Source: an uncultured Oceanospirillaceae bacterium (GTDB lineage Bacteria; Pseudomonadota; Gammaproteobacteria; Pseudomonadales; Balneatricaceae). Taken from it: DNA of 64,000 bases. Location: assembly GCA_937136055.1 (NCBI GenBank), contig CAKZOD010000005.1:1-64000 (forward strand), written 5' to 3'. Made by a program: the position numbers and the translations under genes. Numbering within the stretch: position 1 is the stretch's first letter; each line of letters begins with the position of its first letter. The notes below the pieces were generated by a model. The model searched no databases. It saw only the letters and a program-made list of their open reading frames with translations, and was not told where the DNA came from. This document shows, piece by piece, positions 1 to 12,265 of this stretch.

Positions 1-3000
1 ACATCAACAGTGACTGGGTTACCTTCTTCAACACTGCTACCCGCGTTAGTGACCGTCACTGATTCAACGTTAGGTTCGCCATCGTTATCGGTGATCGTGC
101 CTGTGGCTGTCACAGAATCAATCGTCAGCTCTACGCTTTCATTCGCTTCGTCTAATAGATCATCAGTCGTTGGCACAGTGATCGTGAAGCTGGTTACACC
201 ACTTGGGATCGTCAGTGTATCGGTGGCAACATCGTAAGTAACACCATCGCTGAACGTCAATGTGCTGTAGTCAACACCTTCTGTCGCCGTACCTGCCAAG
301 CTCATTGTCTTAGTGACGCTTGATGTGGTCGCTTCGCTTAATGTAACTGTGTAAGTAAGGTCATTACCTTCTTCTGTCACACCACCATCATTCGTGATTT
401 CGATGCTTTCAACAGACGGGTCTGTTGTACTGTCATTATCTGTAATCGTACCAGTCGCTTGCATGCCACCAATATCGATCGTCACGGTTTCGTTCGACTC
501 TTCGATCGTATCGTCTGTTGTCGGGACTGTGATACTAAATTCAGTCACGTTCGCGGGGATCGTTAACTGATCCGTGGTTGCATCGTAGCTCACACCATTA
601 GTGAACGTTAACGTGCTGTAATCCACACCTTCGGTCGCACTACCCGCTAGCGTCATCGGTAGCGCATATTCCGTGCTACTTGCATGGCTCAGACCCACTG
701 AATAAGTCAGTGGGTTACCTTCTTCTACAGCATCAGATGCGTTGGTCACATCGATCGTCGCAACAGACGGTACGCCATCGTCATCAATGATGGTGCCGAT
801 CGCTTCAACCATGTTGCCCGGTGTACCGATATTTAGGATCACCGTTTCATTCGGCTCATCTAAGGTATCTTGCGTGGTCGGTACCGTGATAGTGAATTGT
901 GTTACGCCTGCTGGGATCGTCAACTTATCAGTGGTCGCATCGTAGCTAACGTCATTGCTGAACGTTAATGTGCTGTAATCCACACCTTCTGTCGCCGAAC
1001 CCGTGAGCGCAAGATCCATTTCAATCGGACCGCTCGCAGGATTCGTTAGACCCACTTGGTAAACCAGTGCATCTCCTTCATCCGTGCTATTGCCACTGTT
1101 CAAGATGTCCACACCACTCACTTGCGGCGCTTCATCGTTATCCGTGATGTTCGCAGTATCTTCAATACCACCCACATTCACCACTAAGGTTTCAGTGTCT
1201 TCATCAATGATGTCATCATTCGTTGCGATCGTAATTTCGAACGCAGTAACGTTCGGCGGGATCACTAACTCACCCGTCGTCGCATCCAGTGATACACCAT
1301 CAGAGAAGGTGATATCACCAAGATCCGCATCATCAGTCAGACCACCTAGGTCGAACAACTGACGTGTCTCTTCACTACTTGGGTTGCTTAAAACAACATC
1401 AACAGTGACTGGGTTACCTTCTTCAACACTGCTACCCGCGTTAGTGACCGTCACTGATTCAACGTTAGGTTCCCCATCGTTATCGGTGATCGTGCCTGTG
1501 GCTGTCACAGAATCAATCGTCAGTTCTACGCTTTCGTTCGCTTCATCTAACGTATCATTGGTGGTTGGAACAGTAATCGTAAAGCTGATGACGCCACTTG
1601 GAATGCTCAGCGTATCTGTAGTCACATCGTAGATCACACCGTTAGTGAATGTCAGAGTACTGTAATCAGTCCCTTCTGTCGCTGTGCCTGCCAGTGTCAT
1701 CGCTTTTGTGATTGGGCCTATCGTCGCTGCACTCAATGTTACTTCATAGTTAAGCTCTGTGCCCTCTTCTGTCACATCACCCGCATTGGTAATATCAATG
1801 CTAGACACTGCTGGCTCTGGCGCATTGGTATCAGTAATCGTACCCGTTGCCGCCATACCATCGATATCAATAATGACAGTCTCGTTTGGCTCATCCAACG
1901 CATCAGTTTGCGTGGGCACACTGATAGCGAACTCTGTCACATTTGCAGGGATAGTTAAGGTGTCTGTCGTTGCATCGTAACTCACACCGTTAGTGAACGT
2001 CAGTGCTGCATAATCCACACCTTCCGTTGCCGTGCCCGATAAGGTCATTGGCAAGCTGTAGCCTGTACTACTTGGATGGCTTAAGCCAACCGCGTATTCT
2101 AAATTTTCACCTTCAGCAACCGTGCCACCGCTGCTGCTCACTTCAATGGTTGCAACAGATGGTGTGCCATCATCATCAATGATCGTGCCCGTTGAAGCCA
2201 CCATGTCGCCAACTGTACCGACACTCAAAATCACCGTTTCATTCGGTTCATCAATCGTATCCTGCGTAGTAGGTACAGTGACAGTGAACTGCGTCACGCC
2301 AGCGGGGATCGTCAACTTATCAGTGGTTGCATCGTAACTGACGTCATTACTGAATGTTAAGTTACTGTAATCCACATCTTCTGTAGCTGTACCAGTAAGT
2401 TTAAGCTCCATTTCAAATGGCGCACCAGACGGGTTAGAAAGCCCCACTTGGTAAACCAGTTGATCGCCTTCATCTACACTATCACCGTTATTGAGAACAT
2501 CAATACCGCTTACCGTTGGATCACCATCATTATCAACAATGGTTGCCATCGCTTCAATACCACCCACATTTACAACTAATGATTCGTGAGCTTCTTTAAT
2601 GATGTCATCAACAGTTTCAATGGTAATTTTAAAACCTGTGACATTCGGCGGAATCACTAGTTCGCCTGTAGTCGTATCTAATGAAACACCTTCAGTAAAG
2701 GTAAGCGTGCCGATATCCGACTCATCCGCAATGCCACCTAAATCGAAAAGTTGACGGGTTTCTGTGTTAGTACCATTGCTCAGCACCACATCCACGGTAA
2801 TCGGATTGCCTTCTTCAACACGATCGTTTGTATTCGTAATATTAACCGATTCAACGTTGGCTTCCCCATCGTTATCTGTGATCGTACCTGTTGCCGAGAT
2901 TGCATCGATCGTCAGAATCACGCTTTCATTCGCTTCATCCAACGTATCATTAAGGGTTGGTACTGTAATAGTGAAACTGCTTACACCACCTGGGATGTTC

Positions 3001-6000
3001 AACGTATCCGTCGTCGCATCATAGCTAACGCCGTTAGTGAACGTCAGGGCACTATAGTCAATCCCTTCTGTAGCAGTACCCACTAGTGTCATCGCTTTCG
3101 TAATTGAACCTGTCGTCGCTGCACTCAATATCACTTCATATTCAAGGTCTGTTCCTTCTTCTGTCACATCACCCGCATTGCTAATGTCAATACTAGACAC
3201 TGCCGGGTCTGGCGCATTGGTATCAGTAATCGTACCCGTTGCCGCCATACCATCGATATCAATAATGACAGTCTCGTTTGGCTCATCCAACGTATCAGTT
3301 TGTGTGGGCACACTGATAGCGAACTCTGTCACATTTGCGGGGATAGTTAAGGTGTCTGTCGTTGCATCGTAAGTGACACCGTTAGTGAACGTTAGTGCTG
3401 CATAGTCTACGCTTTCTGTCGCTGTACCCGATAAAGTCATTGGTAAGCTGTAGCCTGTGCTACTTGGATGGCTTAAGCCAATCGCATATTCTAAAGTTTC
3501 ACCTTCTGCAACTGTACCACCAGTACTACTTACTTCAATGGTCGAAACAGATGGAGTGCCATCATCATCAATGATCGTACCAGTTGATGCCACCATATCA
3601 CCAAGTGTACCGACACTCAGGATTACTGTTTCATTCAATTCATCAATCGTATCTTGCGTCGTAGGTACAGTGACAGTGAATTGCGTCACGCCCGCTGGGA
3701 TAGTCAACTTATCAGTGGCAGCATCATAGCTTACGTCATTGCTGAACGTTAATGTGCTGTAATCCACACCTTCTGTCGCCGTACCCGTCAGTGTCAGATC
3801 CATTTCAATCGGCGCGCTCGCAGGATTGGTTAGACCCACTTGGTAAACTAGCTGATCCCCTTCATCCACGCTATCACCGTTATTGAGGATATTAATACCG
3901 CTCACAGTAGGGATATCGTCGTTATCTTCCAATTCTGCTATTGCTTTGACGCCACCAACATTAAAGATGATAGTCTCAGTCGACTCCATTATGGTGTCAT
4001 CAATAGTCGTTACATTAATTTTAAAGGTTGTGATATTACTTGGTACTATCAACTCCCCTGTTAAACCGTCATAGGTAACACCATTAGTGAAGCTCACACC
4101 ATTTGTATAAGTAATATCGTCAAGATCTTCGCGTCGAACAGTACCGCTTAAATCAAAGAAGTGACGGGTTACTTCAGGTGTTCCGTGGCTAAGCGTCACA
4201 GTTGCTGTAACGGTATCGCCTTCTATGTTGTTCGTATTTTGTAGCACTAAGCTATTGACGTTAGCTTCCCCGTCATTATCAGTGATAACACCCGTTGCAG
4301 ATACAGCATCTATTGCTAGAACTACAGTTTCGTTCCCTTCATCCAAGTTATCATCAAGTGTTGGAACCGTTATAGTGAAGCTACTAACGCCTGCTGGAAT
4401 ATTCAGCGTATCTGTATTCGCATCGTAAGAGACCCCATCAGAGAATGCCAAAGAACTGTAGTCAACACCTTCTGTCGCTGTACCTGTTAGCACCATTGTT
4501 TTAGTGATTGATCCAGCAGCCGCTCCACTCAGTGTAACTTCATAGCTCAGGCTAGTGCCTTCTTCAGTCACATCACCCGCATTGGTAATCTCAATATTAG
4601 AAACAACTGGTTCTGGAGTATTAACATCTGTAATTGTGCCGGTTGCCTGCATACCATCAATATCGATAGTGACAGTTTCGTTTGGCTCATCCAACGCATC
4701 CGTTTCAGTTGGAACAGTAATAGTGAACTCTGTCACGTTAGCAGGAATATTTAACATATCAGTCGCTGCATCGTAACTCACACCGTTAGTGAATGTTAAT
4801 GCATCGTAATCAACACCTTCTGTGGCAGTGCCCGATAAGGTCATTGGCAAACTGAAACCTGTGTTGTTCGAATGACTTAAACTGACCACATAATCTAGAT
4901 TACTACCTTCTTCTACAGAATCACCGTTATTGCTTACTTCGATGGTTGCCACTGAAGGTATACCATCGTCATCAATAATTGTTCCTGTGGAAGCAACCAT
5001 GTTACCCGGTGTACCAACACTTAAAATTACTGTTTCATTCTGTTCATCTACAGTATCTTGAGTGGTTGGGATAGTTACTATGAACTGTGTAACACCCGCT
5101 GGAATGTTTAATTTATCAGTAGCGGCGTCATAACTTACATCGTTGCTAAATATTAGGGTGCCGTAGTCAACAGCTTCTGTTGCTGTGCCTGTAAGTGTCA
5201 AGTCCATCTCAATAGGACCGCTACTAGGTCTAGTTAAACCGACTTGATAAGCTAATGACAATCCTTCATTGACACTATCACCACTATTTAAAATATCGAT
5301 ACCACTAACTTCTGGCTCTTCATCATTATCTATAATTGTAGCCGTCGCTGCGATACCACCCACATTTATAACAACACTTTCATCATCTTCATCGAGGTTG
5401 TCATCTATCGTTGGAATCGTCATGGAGAACGTCGTGACATTCGCCGGAATCACTAATTCACCGGTCGTCGTATCTAATGACACATTGTCTGTAAACGTGA
5501 TGTCACCAAGATCTGATTCATCGGCAATACCGTTTAAATCGAACAGCTGACGGGTTTCTGTGCTAGTACCGTTACTCAGTACTACATCCACCGTGATTGG
5601 GTTACCTTCTTCAACATTATCGCCAGCGTTGGTCACGGTGACCGACTCAACGTTGGCCTCCCCATCGTTATCTGTGATTGTTCCCGTAGCCGAGACTGCA
5701 TCGATCGTTAGGATCACACTTTCGTTCGCTTCATCTAACGTATCATTGATAGTTGGGACAGTAATCGTAAAGCTGCTGACACCACTTGGGATGCTCAGTG
5801 TATCTGTAGTCGCATCGTAGCTCACACCGTTAGTGAATGTCAGAGTACTGTAATCAGTCCCTTCCGTCGCTGTTCCTGCCAGTGTCATCACTTTCATGAT
5901 TGGAGCTGTCGTCGCTGCACTCAATGTCACTTCATAGTTAAGCGCTGTGCCCTCTTCTGTCACATCACCCGCATTGGTAATATCAATGTTAGACACTGTT

Positions 6001-9000
6001 GGCTCTGGCGCATTGGTATCAGTAATCGTACCCGTTGCCGCCATACCATCAATGTCAATCACGACAGTCTCATTTGGCTCATCCAACGCATCCGTTTGTG
6101 TAGGCACACTGATTGTGAACTCTGTCACATTTGCAGGGATACTTAATGTATCTGTCGCTGCATCGTAACTCACACCACTAGTGAAGGTTAGTGCTGCATA
6201 ATCCACTCCTTCTGTTGCCGTGCCCGACAAGGTCATTGGCAAGCTATAGCCTGAACTACTTGGGTGGCTTAAGCCAACCGCGTATTCTAAATTTTCACCT
6301 TCAGCAACCGTACCGCCGCTGTTACTCACTTCAATGGTCGCAACAGATGGAGTGCCATCATCATCAATGATCGTACCGGTTGAAGCCACCATGTCGCCTG
6401 GAGTACCGACACTTAGGGTCACAGTTTCATTCGATTCATCAAGGGTATCTTGCGTCGTAGGTACAGTGACAGTGAACTGTGTCACGCCCGCGGGAATTGT
6501 CAACTTATCAGTGCCGGCATTGTAGCTAACGTTATTACTAAACATTAACGTGCTGTAATCCACACCTTCTGTCGCCGTACCGGTCAGTGTCAGATCCATT
6601 TCGATCGGCGCGCTCGCAGGATTAGTTAGACCCACTTGGTAAACAAGCTGATCACCTTCATCTACGCTATCACCGTTATTGAGGATAGCAATACCACTGA
6701 CCTCTGGTGCATCATCATTATCGATAATTGTTGCCGTCGCTTCGATGCCACCTATATTTACAACAACACTTTCATCATCTTCATCAAGATTGTCATCAAT
6801 CGTTGGAATCGTCATGGAGAAAGTCGTGACATTCGCCGGAATCACTAATTCACCGGTCGTCGTATCTAATGACACATTATCTGTAAACGTGATGTCACCA
6901 AGATCTGATTCATCAGCAATACCGCTTAAATCAAACAGCTGACGGGTTTCTGTGCTAGTACCGTTACTCAGTACTACATCCACCGTGATTGGATTACCTT
7001 CTTCAACATTATTGCCAGCGCTAGTCACAGTGACCGACTCAACGTTGGCCTCCCCATCGTTATCTGTGATTGTTCCCGTTGCCGAGACGGCATCGATCGT
7101 TAGGATCACGCTTTCGTTCGCCTCATCTAACGTATCATTGGTGGTTGGAACAGTAATCGTAAAGCTGATGACGCCACTTGGAATGCTCAGTGTATCTGTA
7201 GTCGCATCGTAGCTCACACCATTCGTGAACGTCAAAGTACTGTAATCAGTCCCTTCTGTCGCTGTGCCCGTAAGTGTCATCGATTTCGTGATTGGAGCTG
7301 TCGTCGCTGCACTCAATGTCACTACATAGTTAAGATCTGTACCCTCTTCTGTCAAGTCTCCTAAATTTGTAATATCAATGCTAGAAACTGCTGGCTCTGG
7401 CGTATTGGTATCAGTAATCGTACCCGTTGCCGCCATACCATCAATGTCAATAATGACAGTCTCGTTTGGCTCATCCAACGAATCCGTTTGTGTAGGCACA
7501 CTGATAGTAAACTCTGTCACATTTGCAGGGATAATAAGAGTATCTGATGCCGCATCGTAGCTCACACCATTAGTGAACGTCAGTGCTGCGTAATCCACAC
7601 CTTCTGTTGCCGTACCCGACAAGGTCATTGGCAAACTGAAACCTAAGCTACTTGGGTGGCTCAAACCAACCGCATACTCTAAGGTTTCACCTTCTGCAAC
7701 TGTATCGCCAGTGCTGCTCACTTCAATAGTCGCAACGGATGGAGTGCCATCATCATCAATAATCGTACCCGTTGATGCCACCATATCTCCTGGTGTACCG
7801 ACACTTAGGATCACAGTTTCATTCGATTCATCAATCGTATCTTGTGTCGTAGGTACAGAAACAGAGAATTGCGTCACGCCCGCTGGGATAGTCAACTTAT
7901 CAGTCGTGGCATCGTAGCTAACATCATTGCTGAACGTTAACGCGCTGTAATCCACTCCTTCTGTCGCCGTGCCGCTCAAGGCTAGATCCATTTCAATCGA
8001 GCTACTAGAAGAGCCTGTTAACCCGACTTGGTAAACTAAAACCTCACCTTCATCAACACTGTCGCCACTATTCAATACATCGATACCACTTATTCCAGGG
8101 GCTGTATCGTTGTCGACAATTGTTCCTGTTGCTTCAATTCCACCTACATTCACAATAACAGTTTCATCATCTTCAAAAATACTATCATCTACTGTAGGAA
8201 TAGTGATTGAGAATGCTGTCACATTAGGAGGGACAATCAGCTCACCAGTCGTTGCATCTAAAGATACTCCGTCTGAAAAAGTAACACTGCCAATATCAGA
8301 AGCATTCGCAATACCGCCCAATTCAAACAAATGGCGAGTTTCAGAGCTTGCTCCATTACTTAATTCTACATCGACGGTTACCGGATTACCTTCCTCAACG
8401 CGATCATCTGTATTTGTGATATTTACCGATTTAATATTTGGGTTACCATCATTATCGGTAATTGTGCCTGTTGCAGATACAGCATCAATTGTTAGGATGA
8501 CACTTTCGTTTGGTTCATCCAAAGTGTCATCTGTGGTCGGCACCGTAATGGTAAACTCATTCACCCCGATTGGGATACTTAATGTGTCTGTAGCAGCATC
8601 GTAAGAAACACCATTAGAGAACGTCAATACGCTATAGTCAGTGCCTTCTATGGCTGAACCTGCCAATACCATCGTTTTTGTTATCGGCGCTGTGGTCGCT
8701 GCACTCAACGTCACTTTATAGTTTAGACTTGTGCCTTCTTCTGTTACATCACCTGAATTGGTAATATCAATATTAGAAACAGTAGGTTCTGGGCCGTTTA
8801 CATCAATAATAGTACCCGTTGCAGCCATACCATCAATATCAATGATAACGGTTTCATTCGGCTCATCTAACGTGTCTGTTTTTGTTGGAACACTGATTTT
8901 AAAATCAGTTACGTTTGCAGGGATACTCAAAGTGTCCGTCGCTGCATTGTAGCTCACACCATTAGTGAAAGTCAGTGCGTCATAATCAATCCCTTCAGAT

Positions 9001-12000
9001 GCTGTTCCAGCTAATGTCATTGATAAGCTATAGCTAACACTACTTGGATGACTTAAGCCAACTACATACTCTAAAGTATCACCTTCGGTGACCGTTGCCC
9101 CTGTATTTGTTACCTCAATACTTGCGATAGACGGTGTACCATCATCATCGATAATAACACCCGTCGCATTAGCTTCTTGAGTAGATCCTATGTCACCAAT
9201 TCTAATAATAACTGTTTCATTATCTTCTGAAGTCGTATCTTGAAGCGTTTGTACTTTAATAGAGAATTGGGTTACACCTGCAGGGATGGTAATTTCACCA
9301 TTCGCTAAAGTTACACCATCTGAGAATTCAAGTGCATCATAATCAGTAGCATCTGCACTACCATCCACTACAAAATCAAATGTCAGAGGACCACTAGCTG
9401 CATTAGTTAGTCCTACTTGATAAAATAATACCCCACCTTCATTAACACTATCGCCCGTATTAAGAACATTAATACCTGAGATAGAAGGCTCTGAATCATT
9501 ATCTAGAATGGTGCCTACAGCTTCAACGCCACCAACATTAACGATCAAAGTTTCATCTAGCTCATCAATAGTATCATCAGTTGTAGCTATAACAACTTGA
9601 AATTCAGCTACATTTTCAGGGACAATTATTTCACCTGCTGCGGCATCAAAACTAACACCATTTGTAAAAGTAACGTTTGTTATATCTGCATCAAGATCAG
9701 CCAAACCAGAAAGCTCAAACAAGTGACGAGTTTCAACATCAGAGCTTTCATTAAATGTTACTTGAATATTTAGTGCCTGACCTTCTTCAACGGTGTCATC
9801 TGCATTGGTAATATTGACAGAACTCACATTGATATCGCCATCATTATCGATAATCAGGCCTTCAGCAACAATCCCACTAACGCTGAGATTTAAACTCTCA
9901 TTCGCTTCATCTAATGTGTCATTAATCGTTGTAACAATAATTTCAAACGAAGATACTCCGACTGGAATATTTAATAAATTATTTACCTGATCATATGTCA
10001 CATCATTGGAAAACGTTAACTGCTCATAATCAACTTGAGCAGTAGCATCTCCTGAAACAAAGAACTCAGTAGTAATTTCTCTTGTAGTTGTAGCACTAAG
10101 AGTAACGGTATAGTTTAAGTCCCCCCCTTCTTCAACACTATCACCAACGTTATTAAGTATGACAGTTTCAACGACAGGGCTAGTACCACCACCATCGTTA
10201 TCGACAATCACGCCTGTTGCCGAAACTTCATCAATAATTAAAGTAACAGTTTCATTATTTTCGTTAGCAAGGTCGTCAATAGCTCGCAGTGATACGATAA
10301 AACCATCTACGCCTGCTGGGATATTAATTTCCCCAGATGCCGCATCAAATGTTACACCATTAGAAAAATCTAATAATCTATAATCAATCTCGTTTTTCGC
10401 CGTTCCATCAAAGCTTAACGCCAATTGATAATCTGTATCTGATGGGTGGCTCATTTCAACTGTAAAAGATAAAACATCCCCTTCAACAGCTCTACCACCT
10501 TCGTTTGATAAATTAATAGCATCAACATTTGGAGTGCCATCATTATCTACGATGGTACCTGATGCACTTGCTCCACCGATGGTAATATCCACCGTTTCAT
10601 TTGCTTCATCTACAGTGTCATCTGTAGTTTGGATTTTTATAGCAAACTGAGTGACACCTTTCGGAACTGTAATTTCATTTTTAGATTCATCATAAGTTAC
10701 GCCATTACTGAATGTGATCGTTGAGTAATCAACATCCTTTAATGCATCACCAGCAATTTGAAGATCAAATGTTACAGGTCCGCTTGCTGGATTACTTAAA
10801 CCAACCTGATAAGTTAATACCTCTCCTTCAAGAACACCATCAGATGAGTTTAATACATTGATTCCTGTAATTTCAGGAGTTTCATCATTATCAAGCACCG
10901 TAACAGTAGCTTCTGCTCCGCCAACGTTAACCACGAGCTGCTCTGTAGGTTCATCAACAATGTCATCAATTGTAGGTATCTCTATATCAAAAGACACAAC
11001 ATTAGGAGGAACGACTACCCCCCCTGATACCGGATCATAAGTCACACCGTTTGTAAAAGTGATTGAACCATAATCATCTGCTTGAAGGGTTCCGGTGAGT
11101 TCGAATAAGTAACGAGACTCTGTAGCAATGGGGCCACTTAGAGTGACATTAACGACAACCTGCTCGCCTTCTGTAACCGTTGCTCCTACATTGGCAACCG
11201 CTATACTCTGGACATTTGCTTGTCCATCATTATCAGAGATTCCACCGATAGCTTCTACGCCACCAACAGTAAGAATCAGAGTTTCATTAATTTCATCAAT
11301 TACGTCATCGATTGTTGGGACTGTAATTGTAAATCCACTTACCCCACCAGGAATCGTTAATTGGTTCGTTGTGCTGTTATAAGTAACTCCGTTACTAAAA
11401 TTAAGCCCTGAATAGTCACTAGTTTCTGAAGCAGTACCCGTAATTAGCATTTGCTGGGTGGTGACTGTGTTTGAAGCCGAAGTAAGAGTTACTTGATAAG
11501 TTAAGTTCTGCCCTTCTACTACACTACCCCCGTTATTTAGTACTTCAACGCTACTTACTTCAGGGCTTACAATCCCGCCATCGTTATCGACAATGACACC
11601 TGTTGCAGAAATACCATCTATCTCAATAACTACACTTTCGTTAGCTTCATTATCTGGATCATCGATAGTATCAACTAGGATATCAAAGGTATTTACACCT
11701 GCAGGTATCGTTAATTTTTTCGTTGTAGGGTTATATTCAACACCATTAGTAAAACTCAGTTCGCTATAATCAACCAACCTAACCGCATCGCCAGCAATTT
11801 TGATATCTAGCTCAGTTTCGGTTGCAACTGCGTGGCTTAATTCAACAGCGAAATTAAGCTCACCACCTTCATTGACAGATGAACCGCTATTTGTAACTAA
11901 AATACTTTTTACATTTGGAAGCCCATCGTTATCGACGATAGTACTAACTGCTTTAACGCCGTCAATCGTCAATTCAAGTGTTTCATTACTTTCTTCGTTA

Positions 12001-12265
12001 GCATCATCCACAGTCGGCACTGTAATAATGAACTGAGTGATACCAGGGGGAATTGAAATTGTATTTGATACACTATCGTAAGTGACGCCATTACTAAAAA
12101 TAAAAGAACTGTAGTCATCATTAACATCTGCATTTCCAGATATTAAGAAATCAAGCTCTACAATACCCGCTGAAGGACCGCTTAAGCCTACTTGGAATAC
12201 TAGAGTATCGCCTTCTTCAACTTTATCCCCAGTGTTCAAGATATCAATGCCTGTCACAGCTGTAT
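1..12265 (-). repeat. Higher-order tandem repeat, ~1.39 kb unit of four Ig/Calx-beta-like domains, about nine copies
   Basis: Aligned positions of one module fall at 1, 1396, 2788, 4198, 5584, 6976, 8368, 9760 and 11146. The spacings are 1395, 1392, 1410, 1386, 1392, 1392, 1392 and 1386, all multiples of three, so the frame is kept. Each unit has four ~116-residue domains told apart by their linkers: ITDNDGEP (type 1), ITDTNAPEP or a relative (type 2), IIDDDGTP (type 3) and DNDxxE (type 4). Units nearest position 1 are the most alike; those at 8.4-12.2 kb are clearly more diverged and more AT-rich. Boundaries were read by eye. Confidence 0.9.

Noticed and set aside
10..12036. Many plus-strand reading frames of 60-160 codons opposite the adhesin array
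   Set aside because: They recur with the repeat period, lack ribosome sites, and are Ser/Thr/Val-rich antisense shadows of the adhesin's biased codons.
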